Assembly (NCBI GenBank): GCA_964396555.1
Contig: CAYNFX010000067.1
Coordinates: forward strand, 1-10,226
DNA: 10,226 nt
Reading direction: 5' to 3'
DNA from: Geofilum sp964396555
GTDB taxonomy: Bacteria; Bacteroidota; Bacteroidia; Bacteroidales; Marinilabiliaceae
Each line of letters opens with the position of its first letter. Position 1 is the first letter of the stretch. Made by a program: the position numbers and the translations under genes. Shown piece by piece: positions 1-8,011 of this stretch. The notes beneath the pieces were generated by a model that did not search any database, was not told the origin of the DNA, and saw nothing but the letters and a program-made list of their open reading frames with translations.

Positions 1-1460
1 AGAGCCTCTTCCATTTTGACGGTTTCAGTAACGTCAAATTCAAGGCTTAAGATCTTTAATATCTCGTTGTTATGGTCAACAACAGGACTATATGTAGAGA
101 GAAGGTAGATGTCGTTTCCTGGTTTTGTTCTTCTTCTTACCCTACCCCGGAAGGTCCTTCCCTGTTGCAGATCAGCAAGTATTCTGTCGAGTTCCGGCAG
201 ATCTTCCTTAAAGAAGAAAATTTTGAGGTTTTGATTTTCAACCTCTTCTGGTTTGTATTTGAATGCGTTCAGGAAGTTTTCATTGACTGAAAGCAGGCTG
301 CCTTCAGTATCAAACTCACATGATATTGCAGCATGTCCGATTGCATCCAGAATACCTTTGAGTTCAGTTTCCCTGCGATCACTCTCTTCCTGTGTAGCAC
401 GCATTTCCTCAAGGTTCTGGCGCAATTCCTCTTCCTGCTGCGACATCTTTTCAGCCTGTATCTGAGTCTCTCTAAGCAGCTTGTTGGTTTGGATATTATT
501 CCTTACCATTGCAATTGTTGAGGCGATACTTTCAGCTGATTTCTCTACAAGTTCAATCTCAAAAGGCTGAAGCTTCTGGAATGATGCCAGTTCGATGACA
601 CCATAGAGTTCATCGTTGGTTTTGAGAGGAACGAGCAGGATGGTACCCGGATTGGCTCCTCCCAATCCGGAAGTAATATGAATATAATCGTGAGGTACGT
701 CAGTGAGGTAGATTGTTTCTTTTTCAAGGCCACATCGTCCTAACAGTCCTTCACCCCAATTAACCTTTTTGTCGGCATATTTGCGACGGTCGAAGGCTAT
801 ACAGGAGGTCATCTCGAAATATTTCTCTCCTGCCTTGGTAGTATTAACCAGAAATACACCACCCTGGTTGACCTTCATATAACTGACAAGGTAGCGAAGA
901 ATTTCGTATGAAAGCTCTTCAAGGTTATCGCTTGACCTGCGTAGTATTTCTCCAAACTGAGCAAGACCATGAGTAACCCAGTTGCGTTGTTCTTCCTCTA
1001 TTCTTCTTTGTTCCTGTTCAGTGTTTGTTTTTATCATATACTCCCTGAAGCGTAGGAGGGCTCTTCCGGTAGGATCATTTTTTTGAAAGTCGAATTGTAC
1101 ATCAAGTTTGCCCTGTCTCAGGTTTTCTATGAAGTTTAGAACTATCCTGGTTCGATTAGCCTCTTTACTGAGTTTAAATGACTGTCTTCTGATAATCTGG
1201 GAGAATTTAACGGACAGATAATAAGCGAAGACACCAAAAATTACCGGTAACGCGATTACGGCCCAGGAAGCCGGGAAAAAGTGGAACAGCGCCTGAATTC
1301 CGTTTCGTCCTTCCCTCAATACCGGAGAGTCAAGTCCAAGCAGGATTATCAATACTGCTGTAACGACTCCAACGCTTGCGCCATGTAATGCAGATTTGGA
1401 AACTAACGTTTGATAGTTGACCTTCTTCATTTTTATATTTTTATCCTGGTTGGCTTTCAT
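1..1460 (-). CDS. Membrane-anchored HAMP/GAF/PAS sensor protein, 3' end outside window
   Basis: Translating back from the CheB stop gives 486 open codons with no stop before the window edge, so the C-terminus is missing. Visible architecture: short basic N-terminus; TM1 about residues 26-43; a short loop; TM2 about 64-85; a HAMP-like linker about 87-145 (NDPTGRALLRFREYM resembles the HAMP end); a GAF domain about 165-320 (VPLKTNDELYGVIELASF); a Glu/Gln-rich coiled coil about 320-367; and a PAS domain about 368-482 ending LEFDVTE. The start is the ATG one base after the CheB stop; Met11 is an alternative. GAF and PAS domains usually bind small molecules or cofactors, but the ligand here cannot be read. 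The extracytoplasmic loop is only about 20 residues, so sensing is probably cytoplasmic or within the membrane. The missing part could be a histidine kinase, more PAS domains or another output. Near-coupling to cheB places it in the chemotaxis operon. Domain calls are fairly sure; the output is unknown. Confidence 0.85.
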   Translation of the reverse strand, partial: MKANQDKNIKMKKVNYQTLVSKSALHGASVGVVTAVLIILLGLDSPVLREGRNGIQALFHFFPASWAVIALPVIFGVFAYYLSVKFSQIIRRQSFKLSKEANRTRIVLNFIENLRQGKLDVQFDFQKNDPTGRALLRFREYMIKTNTEQEQRRIEEEQRNWVTHGLAQFGEILRRSSDNLEELSYEILRYLVSYMKVNQGGVFLVNTTKAGEKYFEMTSCIAFDRRKYADKKVNWGEGLLGRCGLEKETIYLTDVPHDYIHITSGLGGANPGTILLVPLKTNDELYGVIELASFQKLQPFEIELVEKSAESIASTIAMVRNNIQTNKLLRETQIQAEKMSQQEEELRQNLEEMRATQEESDRRETELKGILDAIGHAAISCEFDTEGSLLSVNENFLNAFKYKPEEVENQNLKIFFFKEDLPELDRILADLQQGRTFRGRVRRRTKPGNDIYLLSTYSPVVDHNNEILKILSLEFDVTETVKMEEA

Positions 1461-1461
1461 A

Positions 1462-2547
1462 TCACGATCCTACAAAAAAGTGTTTTACTAGATAGGACGC
1501 CATATCGTCAAGGCTGATAATATCTTTGGCAGCACCAAGTTTGGCAGCTTCCTTTGGCATTCCGTATACGATTGATGACTGTTGATCCTGGGCAACAGTA
1601 TGTGCACCAACTTCCTTGAGCTCAAGCAGTCCCTTAGCTCCATCGGCTCCCATTCCTGTAAGGAGAATTCCGGTGGCGTTCTGACCAGCATATCTTGCTG
1701 CAGATCTAAAAAGCACATCTACAGATGGCCTATGGCGGTTGACCAACGGTCCTTTTTTGACTTCTACTGAGTATTCCTTACCAGTACGCTTAAGCAGCAT
1801 ATGGTAGTTTCCCGGAGCTATAAGGACTCTTCCCTGATACAATTTATCTCCGTCCTCGGCTTCTTTTACTTCGAGCTGGCTTATCCCGTCCAGGCTTTTG
1901 GCAAAAGACCTCGTGAAACCTTCAGGCATATGCTGGACTATTGCAATTCCGGGCATCCTGGGCGGTAGCTCTGCAAGTATCTGCCTAATTGCCTGTGTTC
2001 CTCCAGTTGAAGCACCAAGTACAATAATCTTTTCAGTATCAATTATCCGATTTGCCAATGGGGCCTTTTCCAGAATAATATCAGCTGAGTACTTGGGTTT
2101 TACGACAGCAGGTGCCGGAGCATTTAGCTTTAACCTTGACAGTTTGGCCTGCGATGCTGCTTTGACAGCATCGCAGATCAGAATTTTTTGTTCGTTAAAG
2201 AACTGAGCAGCATTCATGGCAGGTTTCCCAATTATTTCGGAAGCCCCGTATTCAAGTGCCTTCATTGCAGTCTCTGTACCTTCATGGGTAAGTGAAGATA
2301 TTACGACAACTGGAATAGGATGCTGAGACATAATCTTGCGCAGGAAGGTCAGTCCATCCATCCTGGGCATTTCAATATCTAGGGTAATGACATCAGGCAT
2401 CTGTTTCATCATTTTTCCTACGGCTATGATAGGATCTGCCGCAGTGCCGATGACTTTAATCTGAGGATCAGACTCAAGAATAGCTGTAAGACTTTGTCTT
2501 ACTACAGCCGAGTCGTCAACCACCAATACCTGAATTTTCTGATCCAT
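1462..2547 (-). CDS. cheB: CheB, chemotaxis receptor methylesterase/glutamine deamidase
   Basis: Full-length CheB of 361 residues. The N-terminal receiver domain (about 5-122) has the acidic pair D11/D12, phospho-acceptor D57 (ITLDIEMP), the Ser/Thr site in VVISSLT and K108 of the GKPA motif. After a linker of about 45 residues, the C-terminal methylesterase domain (about 172-358) carries the expected catalytic triad: S180 (GASTGG), H206 (VQHMPEGF) and D302 (GMGADGA). The family removes methyl groups from receptor glutamates and deamidates receptor glutamines, and is activated when CheA phosphorylates the receiver. All key residues are intact, so it should be active. It follows cheD after 72 nt, the widest measurable gap in the operon, and is followed 1 nt later by the GAF/PAS sensor gene. 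Confidence 0.97.
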   Translation of the reverse strand: MDQKIQVLVVDDSAVVRQSLTAILESDPQIKVIGTAADPIIAVGKMMKQMPDVITLDIEMPRMDGLTFLRKIMSQHPIPVVVISSLTHEGTETAMKALEYGASEIIGKPAMNAAQFFNEQKILICDAVKAASQAKLSRLKLNAPAPAVVKPKYSADIILEKAPLANRIIDTEKIIVLGASTGGTQAIRQILAELPPRMPGIAIVQHMPEGFTRSFAKSLDGISQLEVKEAEDGDKLYQGRVLIAPGNYHMLLKRTGKEYSVEVKKGPLVNRHRPSVDVLFRSAARYAGQNATGILLTGMGADGAKGLLELKEVGAHTVAQDQQSSIVYGMPKEAAKLGAAKDIISLDDMASYLVKHFFVGS

Positions 2548-2619
2548 GAGTTACTGAGGTAAATTCGTTATCTGTTAATTACACATCAGTACAAGAGCCA
2601 ACAAGACTCAACTTACTGT

Positions 2620-3090
2620 TCACTTGATGCTTTTCTCAATGAACTTATGTCTTACCTCTCCTGTGTCGGTAAAGAACAGGATTTTTCTTCCCTTCCTTCC
2701 TCCGGTACTTGATGCAATTATGGGAATACCCTTTTCCTCTAACATGAGCCTGGCCACCCTAATATTCCGTTCGCCGATAAGCATCGAGCTCCCGCCCTTT
2801 GAGATGAGATCCCCTCCCCCAAAGATCTTAGCCTGCATATGTTCTTTCTTTGCACCTAATTGTATCATCCGTTCGAGTAGCTTCTCAATAGCTATATTAC
2901 CAAATTTTGGAGATGCAAGGTCGTTCCCGTTCCAGTGAGGCAGCATATAATGATTAATGCCCCCAATCTTAGTAACAGGATCCCACAAGCATATAGCCAC
3001 ACAAGAACCCAGAATGGTCTTCACCATATATGAGTCTTTACTGGCAAATAAGGTAGAAGGATACAAAAAGTGTTGTAAATAATGATTCAT
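2620..3090 (-). CDS. cheD: CheD, chemoreceptor glutamine deamidase
   Basis: A 156-residue protein matching CheD in length and motifs. The nucleophile is C30 in ILGSCVAICLWDP and the catalytic histidine is H47 in GGINHYMLPH, 17 residues later as in characterised CheD proteins. The conserved core FGGGDLI follows at about 88-95. CheD converts specific receptor glutamines to glutamates and in some bacteria is regulated by binding CheC. No cheC is visible here, so it may act only as an adaptation enzyme or have another partner. The MCP at the right end of the window encodes a Gln in one methylation site (E295/Q296), a plausible substrate. It starts 10 nt after the kinase-like gene, with a possible ribosome-binding site over that gene's stop codon. 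Confidence 0.95.
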   Translation of the reverse strand: MNHYLQHFLYPSTLFASKDSYMVKTILGSCVAICLWDPVTKIGGINHYMLPHWNGNDLASPKFGNIAIEKLLERMIQLGAKKEHMQAKIFGGGDLISKGGSSMLIGERNIRVARLMLEEKGIPIIASSTGGRKGRKILFFTDTGEVRHKFIEKSIK

Positions 3091-3097
3091 TTACTAT

Positions 3098-3103
3098 TCC
3101 TTA
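3098..3103 (-). promoter_or_regulatory. Possible Shine-Dalgarno site for cheD
   Basis: On the minus strand AAGGAA lies 7 nt before the cheD ATG and overlaps the stop codon of the upstream kinase-like gene (TAAGGAATAG). Spacing is right for a ribosome-binding site and suggests translational coupling. Bacteroidota depend little on such sites, so the match may be fortuitous. Confidence 0.4.
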
Positions 3104-4000
3104 AAAAATCTCATCATCACCATCGAAGAACAAATCACTTCCGTCTCCGCTAAACCCTTCAACTACATTCTTTGCCTCAGGAATACGAACTGTAAAAGTA
3201 GATCCTTCCCCTTTACGACTATCTATTTCAATTGAGCCACCAAGAACGTCTAGCAACGCTTTTGAAATTGAAAGTCCAAGTCCATGGCCTCTGTTGATAG
3301 AGTTGATGCCAGAGTCGAGTCTCTTGAATCGTTCAAAGATGATTTTTTGATTTTTCTCGGATATACCAGTACCAAAATCCTGCACTGAGATTAAAAGACT
3401 ATCATCTTCGGCCGTTACCGAAATGATTACTTTGCTATCTTTATAACTGTATTTCAGAGCATTGTTGATCATGTTGCTCAGAATAAGCTTAAGCTTTTCG
3501 CTGTCGGTTTTGAAATAGAAGTTCTTTCCAAAGCCGTATTCAATATTATAGTTGAACACTATTTCAATAGCCATTTTCCTGGCTACCAGGCTGAAAGAAT
3601 CGATGATAGTCTGTATTAGGTTTCGAATATTAACTTTGGCAATATTCGGAACAACCTCACCGGCTTCAATCTTTGCAGCAACAAAGATATTTCTCAGCTG
3701 AAAGTCAAGGTTGAATGCTTCGCTATGGATCAGTGCAACCATAGACACAACTTTTTTCCAATCCTGCTTTTCAACTGAAAGTATGGCCTTGGAAAGCCCG
3801 AGTATTGAAGTAAACGGGTTGACTATTTCATTTGAAATATTGGAGATGAAATGGCTTTTTAAGGATTCTGATTCCTTGTATCGCTGAGTTACTTCCTGAA
3901 GTTCTTGCGTGAGAGCATTAATTTCACGTTCATATTTATCGCGATCATTAAGCCGATCTTTCAGTTCCTTTAGTAGCTGTTTATCCGAAATTCTCGTCAT
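3101..4000 (-). CDS. Soluble histidine-kinase-like protein with Asn in place of the H-box His
   Basis: A 299-residue protein without membrane segments. Residues about 5-48 form a charged coiled coil, then a DHp-like helical hairpin (about 45-115) and a GHKL ATPase domain (about 125-275). The H-box reads SNISNEIVNP where kinases have S(H)E(I/L)xxP, so the phospho-acceptor position is N57, encoded AAT. The ATPase boxes look intact: N-box NMINNALKYS (N176, N179, N180), G1 DFGTGI (208-213), an F-box-like FERF, G2 GHGLGLSIS (238-246) and GEGSTFTVRIP. The C-terminal tail, about 284-299, is acidic. ATP binding is likely retained but canonical autophosphorylation should not occur. It may act as a scaffold, phosphatase, trans-acting kinase or pseudokinase, comparable in principle to DivL of Caulobacter, which has Tyr at this site. 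It sits between cheR and cheD, with spacings of 21 and 10 nt, inside the adaptation genes. Confidence 0.88.
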   Translation of the reverse strand: MTRISDKQLLKELKDRLNDRDKYEREINALTQELQEVTQRYKESESLKSHFISNISNEIVNPFTSILGLSKAILSVEKQDWKKVVSMVALIHSEAFNLDFQLRNIFVAAKIEAGEVVPNIAKVNIRNLIQTIIDSFSLVARKMAIEIVFNYNIEYGFGKNFYFKTDSEKLKLILSNMINNALKYSYKDSKVIISVTAEDDSLLISVQDFGTGISEKNQKIIFERFKRLDSGINSINRGHGLGLSISKALLDVLGGSIEIDSRKGEGSTFTVRIPEAKNVVEGFSGDGSDLFFDGDDEIF

Positions 4001-4021
4001 AATCTTTAATTATTGATAGCT

Positions 4022-4903
4022 TTAGTTTATTACTTTCTCAAAAATGGTTGGTTTTATATGTTTCAAAGGCACATCCATACCTGATAGGGACTCAGAATGG
4101 CCTATAAAAAAATGTCCTCCCGGCTTTAGGTGATAACAAAGCTTGTTAATCACTTTTTCCTGTGTTTGTCTGTCAAAGTAGATAAGGACGTTCCTGCAAA
4201 AAATAACATCGTACTGTTCCTTTATACTGTAAGCAGGGTCTATAAGGTTCAGATAGTTCAAACTAAGTGATCGTTGAAGTATTGGATGCACCCTAACTGT
4301 TGGGTTTGAAGGGTCCTTACTCTTTAGAAAATACTTCTTTTTAAGTTCATATGGGATATTTTCAATCCTGCTGGCCTGATACACTCCTTTGGCAGCGCGT
4401 TCAAGCATCTGGGTAGAGATATCAGTCCCATGGATCGAGAATTTGAAGCCAGGGTTATTAAGAGTAAATTCATTTAGAACCATTGATATTGTATAGGGTT
4501 CTTCTCCGCTTGAGCAGCCTGCACTCCAAACCTTGAATACCTGATTGTAATTGTGTTTTACAAATTCAGGCAAAACATCCTCATTGAGGTAAATAAAGTG
4601 TACGGCTTCTCTGAAAAAATCAGTCTTATTTGTTGTTACAACGTTCAAAAAGTGAAGTAGTTCCTTGTCCTGACCTTCCTTACTAAAAAAGTACTCTTTG
4701 TATTGGGAGTAGGATGTCATCTTCAGCTCACGTATACGTTTTAACAGGCGACCTTGAAGCATAACTCTTTTTATAGGTGGCATTTTTATTCCGTACTCGG
4801 AATAAATAAACCTGCTAAAAGCATCGAAGTCCTCCTCGGTCAGCTCTGCCTTAAAGCAATCCAGTCCGCCTTCAAAAAAACTATGTTTTTGCCTGTCACT
4901 CAT
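4022..4903 (-). CDS. cheR: CheR, chemoreceptor glutamate methyltransferase
   Basis: A 293-residue CheR that transfers methyl groups from S-adenosylmethionine to receptor glutamates. The N-terminal helical domain (about 20-90) has the basic stretch GRLLKRIREL, which in the family contacts receptors. The catalytic domain shows TTNKTDFFRE (90-99), the SAM-binding WSAGCSSGEEPYT (126-138), the acidic HGTDIS (158-163), FCRNVLIYF (235-243) and LKPGGHFFIGHSESL (259-273). The beta-subdomain loop around FLKSKDPSNPTVRV appears as long as the matching loop in pentapeptide-binding enterobacterial CheR (compared from memory), though it lacks the glycines. This would fit the NYEKF tail on the MCP in the same operon. 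It lies 24 nt after the second cheW. Confidence 0.97.
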   Translation of the reverse strand: MSDRQKHSFFEGGLDCFKAELTEEDFDAFSRFIYSEYGIKMPPIKRVMLQGRLLKRIRELKMTSYSQYKEYFFSKEGQDKELLHFLNVVTTNKTDFFREAVHFIYLNEDVLPEFVKHNYNQVFKVWSAGCSSGEEPYTISMVLNEFTLNNPGFKFSIHGTDISTQMLERAAKGVYQASRIENIPYELKKKYFLKSKDPSNPTVRVHPILQRSLSLNYLNLIDPAYSIKEQYDVIFCRNVLIYFDRQTQEKVINKLCYHLKPGGHFFIGHSESLSGMDVPLKHIKPTIFEKVIN

Positions 4904-4927
4904 TTCTGAACAAATATGACACTACGG

Positions 4928-5407
4928 TTATTTCATTCCCTTGATAATATCCAGAATATGGACCACCTCTTTATGGTTGAAAATATTATCGGGATTCAAT
5001 ATGTAAATGAAACTATCCTGGTCTGAAAATGTACCCATGACATATTCAGGTCTGTATTCCTCTGGTATGAACTTAATCTGATCATCTTCTGACTCGAATA
5101 CGTCTGATACAGCATCGGCAAGGATGGCTATTTTATACGTAGTTCCCAGGGCGTTGTTCATCAGTTGCAGAATAATGATGCAAGTAGAAGGACTGACTTC
5201 AACCTTTTCCATGCCAAATTTCAGACCTGTATCTATAACAGGTATAACCTCGTTATTGTATTCGGTCACTCCAGCAACAAAGGGCAATGATTGGGGAAGA
5301 GGTCTTGGTTGTTGATACTCCTTGATCTCTAACACCTTGGCCACATTGATGGCAAAAGACTCATTCCTGAGTTTAAATGTGAGATATGAATTTATTTCTA
5401 CGGACAT
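4928..5407 (-). CDS. cheW: CheW-like adaptor 2, divergent
   Basis: A 159-residue single CheW domain. The beginning (SYLTFKLRNESFAINVAKVLEI) and the core VAGVTEYNNEVIPVIDTGLKFGM are typical of the fold, which couples receptors to CheA in chemosensory arrays. The usual LRG motif before the IPV strand is replaced by EYNN (49-52), and the usual DLR after it is replaced by DTG. It therefore differs from the neighbouring CheW at the surface that normally meets CheA or receptors, and is more than a recent duplicate. The two cheW genes are 15 nt apart. It may connect a different receptor class, fill CheW-only rings or be a modified adaptor. The family call is firm; its special role is inferred. Confidence 0.9.
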   Translation of the reverse strand: MSVEINSYLTFKLRNESFAINVAKVLEIKEYQQPRPLPQSLPFVAGVTEYNNEVIPVIDTGLKFGMEKVEVSPSTCIIILQLMNNALGTTYKIAILADAVSDVFESEDDQIKFIPEEYRPEYVMGTFSDQDSFIYILNPDNIFNHKEVVHILDIIKGMK

Positions 5408-5422
5408 ATCTATTTCCCTATA

Positions 5423-5875
5423 TTATTTTTCAATTGTCTCTATCAGATTGTTGATGTCAATAACATGGATGAAATCGTTATTGAAAACCAGAGTTCCCAG
5501 GAAGGAATCAATCAAACCCTTCTTTCCTTCAAGAACAGTTTCCTGGAGTTGATCATCTTTCGTCTCAATAACCTCCTTTACCATGTCAACCAAAATGCCA
5601 ATCACAGCATCCTCCTGACCTTCAGGGTTTAATACAATAATAGAGGCGTCACTTCCGGTACTGAGGTCTTCTTTTTCCATTATTACCCTCATATCAACCA
5701 CAGGGATGATATTACCATGAAGGTTAATAATTCCTAGCATAAGGTCGGGAGTATTAGGTACAGGAGTGAGCCTTACTGTTTTGTAATCCAGTATATGCAA
5801 AACCTGCATCGCATCAACGGCAAAGTTATCTTCCCGTATTTGGAATGACAGTAATGTTATTTCTTTGGCTTCCAT
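5423..5875 (-). CDS. cheW: CheW adaptor 1
   Basis: A 150-residue single CheW domain from LLSFQIREDNFAVDAMQVLHIL to the C-terminal VFNNDFIHVIDINNLI. The signature reads GIINLHGNIIPVVDMR: the overall motif is well kept, but the conserved Arg of NLRG is His (H53). CheW bridges the signalling tips of receptors and the P5 domain of CheA in the cytoplasmic face of the array. It follows cheA by 24 nt and precedes a second, more divergent cheW by 15 nt. It looks like the main adaptor of the pair because DMR is retained after the IPV strand. Confidence 0.94.
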   Translation of the reverse strand: MEAKEITLLSFQIREDNFAVDAMQVLHILDYKTVRLTPVPNTPDLMLGIINLHGNIIPVVDMRVIMEKEDLSTGSDASIIVLNPEGQEDAVIGILVDMVKEVIETKDDQLQETVLEGKKGLIDSFLGTLVFNNDFIHVIDINNLIETIEK

Positions 5876-5899
5876 TTCAAATATTTCAATTTCCAGAGC

Positions 5900-7954
5900 T
5901 TAAACGGCGCTTACTTTTGAACTTTTACGGTGTTGTACCATTCGTGAAGTATCAATAACCAGGGCTATTGTACCGTCGCCCATAATAGAAGCACCTGAGA
6001 CTATCTTTTGTTTTCTTAGATATCTTCCTAAAGGTTTCACAACGGTCTGGTATTCACCAATAATTGCATCGACGACCAGTCCCATAAATTTGTCTTCGGC
6101 CTTGACCATGATCATTTTAACCACATCATCTTCTATTTCAGCATCTCTGTTTACATTGAAGACTTCTCTTAAGTCAAGGAAGGGCTTTTGCTGATTATCA
6201 ATTTGAATTACATTGTTGAACGAACGTTTCAGATCCTGAGGTGCCAAAGAGTAAATCTTGTCAATTGAAGAGATAGGAATTACATAACGGCTGTTACCAA
6301 CAGCTACGAGCAATCCATCAATAATTGACAGTGTAAGTGGCAACTTGATTGAGATAAGAGTACCCTTACCTAATTCAGATTCTACTGAGACTTCCCCTCT
6401 GATACCGGCAATCTTTCTTCTCACCACATCCATTCCGACTCCACGTCCTGAAACTCCTGATACCACGTCGCGGGTACTAAAGCCACTTACAAATATCAGA
6501 TCTATGACTTCCTTATCGGTCATCTGGGTGTCAGCATCAAGTATGCCTTTGTTAATAGCCTTTTGTCTTATCAAACTGGCATCGATACCTTTTCCGTCAT
6601 CTGTAATTTCTATAAAGACATTGGCCCCGGAGTGATATGCCTTGAAGTGGATAATACCCTTGGGGGACTTACCAGCTGCAATCCGTTCATCCGGAAGTTC
6701 AATACCATGGTCAATTGAATTGCGTAAGATGTGAAGAATTGGGTCTGTAAGGTGCTCTATTATGTTCTTATCCAATTCCAGATCACCACCTTCGATGATA
6801 AAGTCAATTTCTTTTCCCTGTTCTTTTGAAAGGTCGCGCACCAGACGCTGGAAGCGCATAAGTTCACTTTGAAGGGGGATAAGACTTATTTCAAAGGCAT
6901 TTTCCCTTAACTGCCTGGACAGCTTTTGAACATTCTCACTAATTGAAGCAATAGCAGGATCTTCATGTTGATCTGCATATAATTCAAGCTGGGCTTGAAT
7001 GGTAACAAGTTCGCTAACCAGATTAACCAGCTGGTCGATCTTGTGTGATGATACCCTTATGCTGGAAATCTTGTGTTCCTTGTTGCCTAATGCCTTGGAT
7101 TTGTCTGTTACCTGTTCCTTACTTTGTTGTTGTGACTGCCATTGTTCCTGTTTAAAGTCCTCTTTACGAAGCATTATGTTGGAACTGGCAGCTTTTTCAA
7201 TAAGAGCTTTGATTTCCGGCAAATCGATTATTGAATAGTTTGCTACCTGGTCTATGTGTAGTTCACATTCATCTTCAACAAAGATGAAGACATCCCTGAT
7301 TTCATTTTCAGGTTGTTCGGTACTTAGCAGAATCTGCCAGTTTGTATAATTTGAAGTAGGTTCAAACAGATCCAGAGATGGGATTTTCTGGGTATATGCA
7401 ATAGTGACGGCCTTACCCAATGCATGTAAATCATCCAGCAGGTAGAAAGGGTTTGTTCCATTTTGGAGCAAGTCTTCCTGAGGGATAAAGCTGATCAAGT
7501 AGGTTTTGGCGGCTGAACCATTTTCATCCTGATTTGTCTCAGTTCTCAGTTCATGAGTAACAGCCTGAGAGCCTGTTGAGTCTGTGAAGGCTTCTATCTT
7601 GTGAGTGAAGTTCTGCAAGTCCTGAATGTCAGAAGCAGAAGTAAGGTCTCCAGTCTTTAAGAGAAACCTTATTTGGTCTATCGCCTCGAAAGTAAGCGAT
7701 ATAAGGTCTGAGGATACTTTGAGCTTTCCATTTCTTACCCAGTCAAATAGGGTTTCAAGATGATGGGTAAAACCACTCAAATGGTTGAACCCAAACATGG
7801 CGCCGCCACCCTTCAGAGAGTGCATTGCTCTGAAGATTCTTTCAATGAGATCTTTGTTGTCCATATCTTTTTCGAGGATAAGCAATGCTTCCTCAAGATC
7901 CTGGACATTATCTGTTGATTCCTCAACGAATTTCGCTCTAAACTTATCAATCAT
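5900..7954 (-). CDS. cheA: CheA, chemotaxis histidine kinase
   Basis: A complete 684-residue CheA. P1/Hpt (about 1-105) carries phospho-acceptor H45 in MHSLKGGGAMFGF. Residues about 150-245 form a P2-like domain (TYLISFIPQEDLL ... VFIFVEDE), expected to dock response regulators. A Gln/Lys-rich linker (about 262-296) leads to the P3 dimerisation helices (IRVSSHKIDQLVNLVSEL onward, about 298-360). The P4 ATPase has the N-box HILRNSIDHG (408-417), G1 DDGKGID (452-458) and G2 GRGVGMDVV (503-511). The C-terminal P5 domain (about 540-675) is CheW-like. All catalytic motifs are intact. It should autophosphorylate at H45 under receptor and CheW control and pass phosphate to the CheY and CheB of the operon. 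The gene starts 57 nt after the Hpt-like fragment. I see no convincing ribosome-binding site; the chosen ATG gives the normal P1 start. Confidence 0.98.
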   Translation of the reverse strand: MIDKFRAKFVEESTDNVQDLEEALLILEKDMDNKDLIERIFRAMHSLKGGGAMFGFNHLSGFTHHLETLFDWVRNGKLKVSSDLISLTFEAIDQIRFLLKTGDLTSASDIQDLQNFTHKIEAFTDSTGSQAVTHELRTETNQDENGSAAKTYLISFIPQEDLLQNGTNPFYLLDDLHALGKAVTIAYTQKIPSLDLFEPTSNYTNWQILLSTEQPENEIRDVFIFVEDECELHIDQVANYSIIDLPEIKALIEKAASSNIMLRKEDFKQEQWQSQQQSKEQVTDKSKALGNKEHKISSIRVSSHKIDQLVNLVSELVTIQAQLELYADQHEDPAIASISENVQKLSRQLRENAFEISLIPLQSELMRFQRLVRDLSKEQGKEIDFIIEGGDLELDKNIIEHLTDPILHILRNSIDHGIELPDERIAAGKSPKGIIHFKAYHSGANVFIEITDDGKGIDASLIRQKAINKGILDADTQMTDKEVIDLIFVSGFSTRDVVSGVSGRGVGMDVVRRKIAGIRGEVSVESELGKGTLISIKLPLTLSIIDGLLVAVGNSRYVIPISSIDKIYSLAPQDLKRSFNNVIQIDNQQKPFLDLREVFNVNRDAEIEDDVVKMIMVKAEDKFMGLVVDAIIGEYQTVVKPLGRYLRKQKIVSGASIMGDGTIALVIDTSRMVQHRKSSKVSAV

Positions 7955-8011
7955 AAGGTAAAATGCATTATGGCACCAAATAACTCAAACTCCTAACTAT
8001 AAAAGCGTTAA

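Noticed and set aside
1898..2206. Plus-strand open frame of 102 codons inside cheB, and similar ones opposite cheD, cheA and the MCP
   Set aside because: They are antisense shadows of well-supported minus-strand genes and resemble no protein family I know.
2548..2619. Short imperfect repeat (GAGTCTTGTTG / GCTCTTGTACTG) between cheD and cheB
   Set aside because: Only about seven matching bases, no dyad symmetry or terminator-like hairpin; it is within chance expectation.
7955..8011. Possible Bacteroidota promoter (-7 TAnnTTTG) before cheA
   Set aside because: The minus strand has TTATTTGG, but the TA is directly before TTTG instead of two bases away, and no paired -33 TTTG box is convincing.
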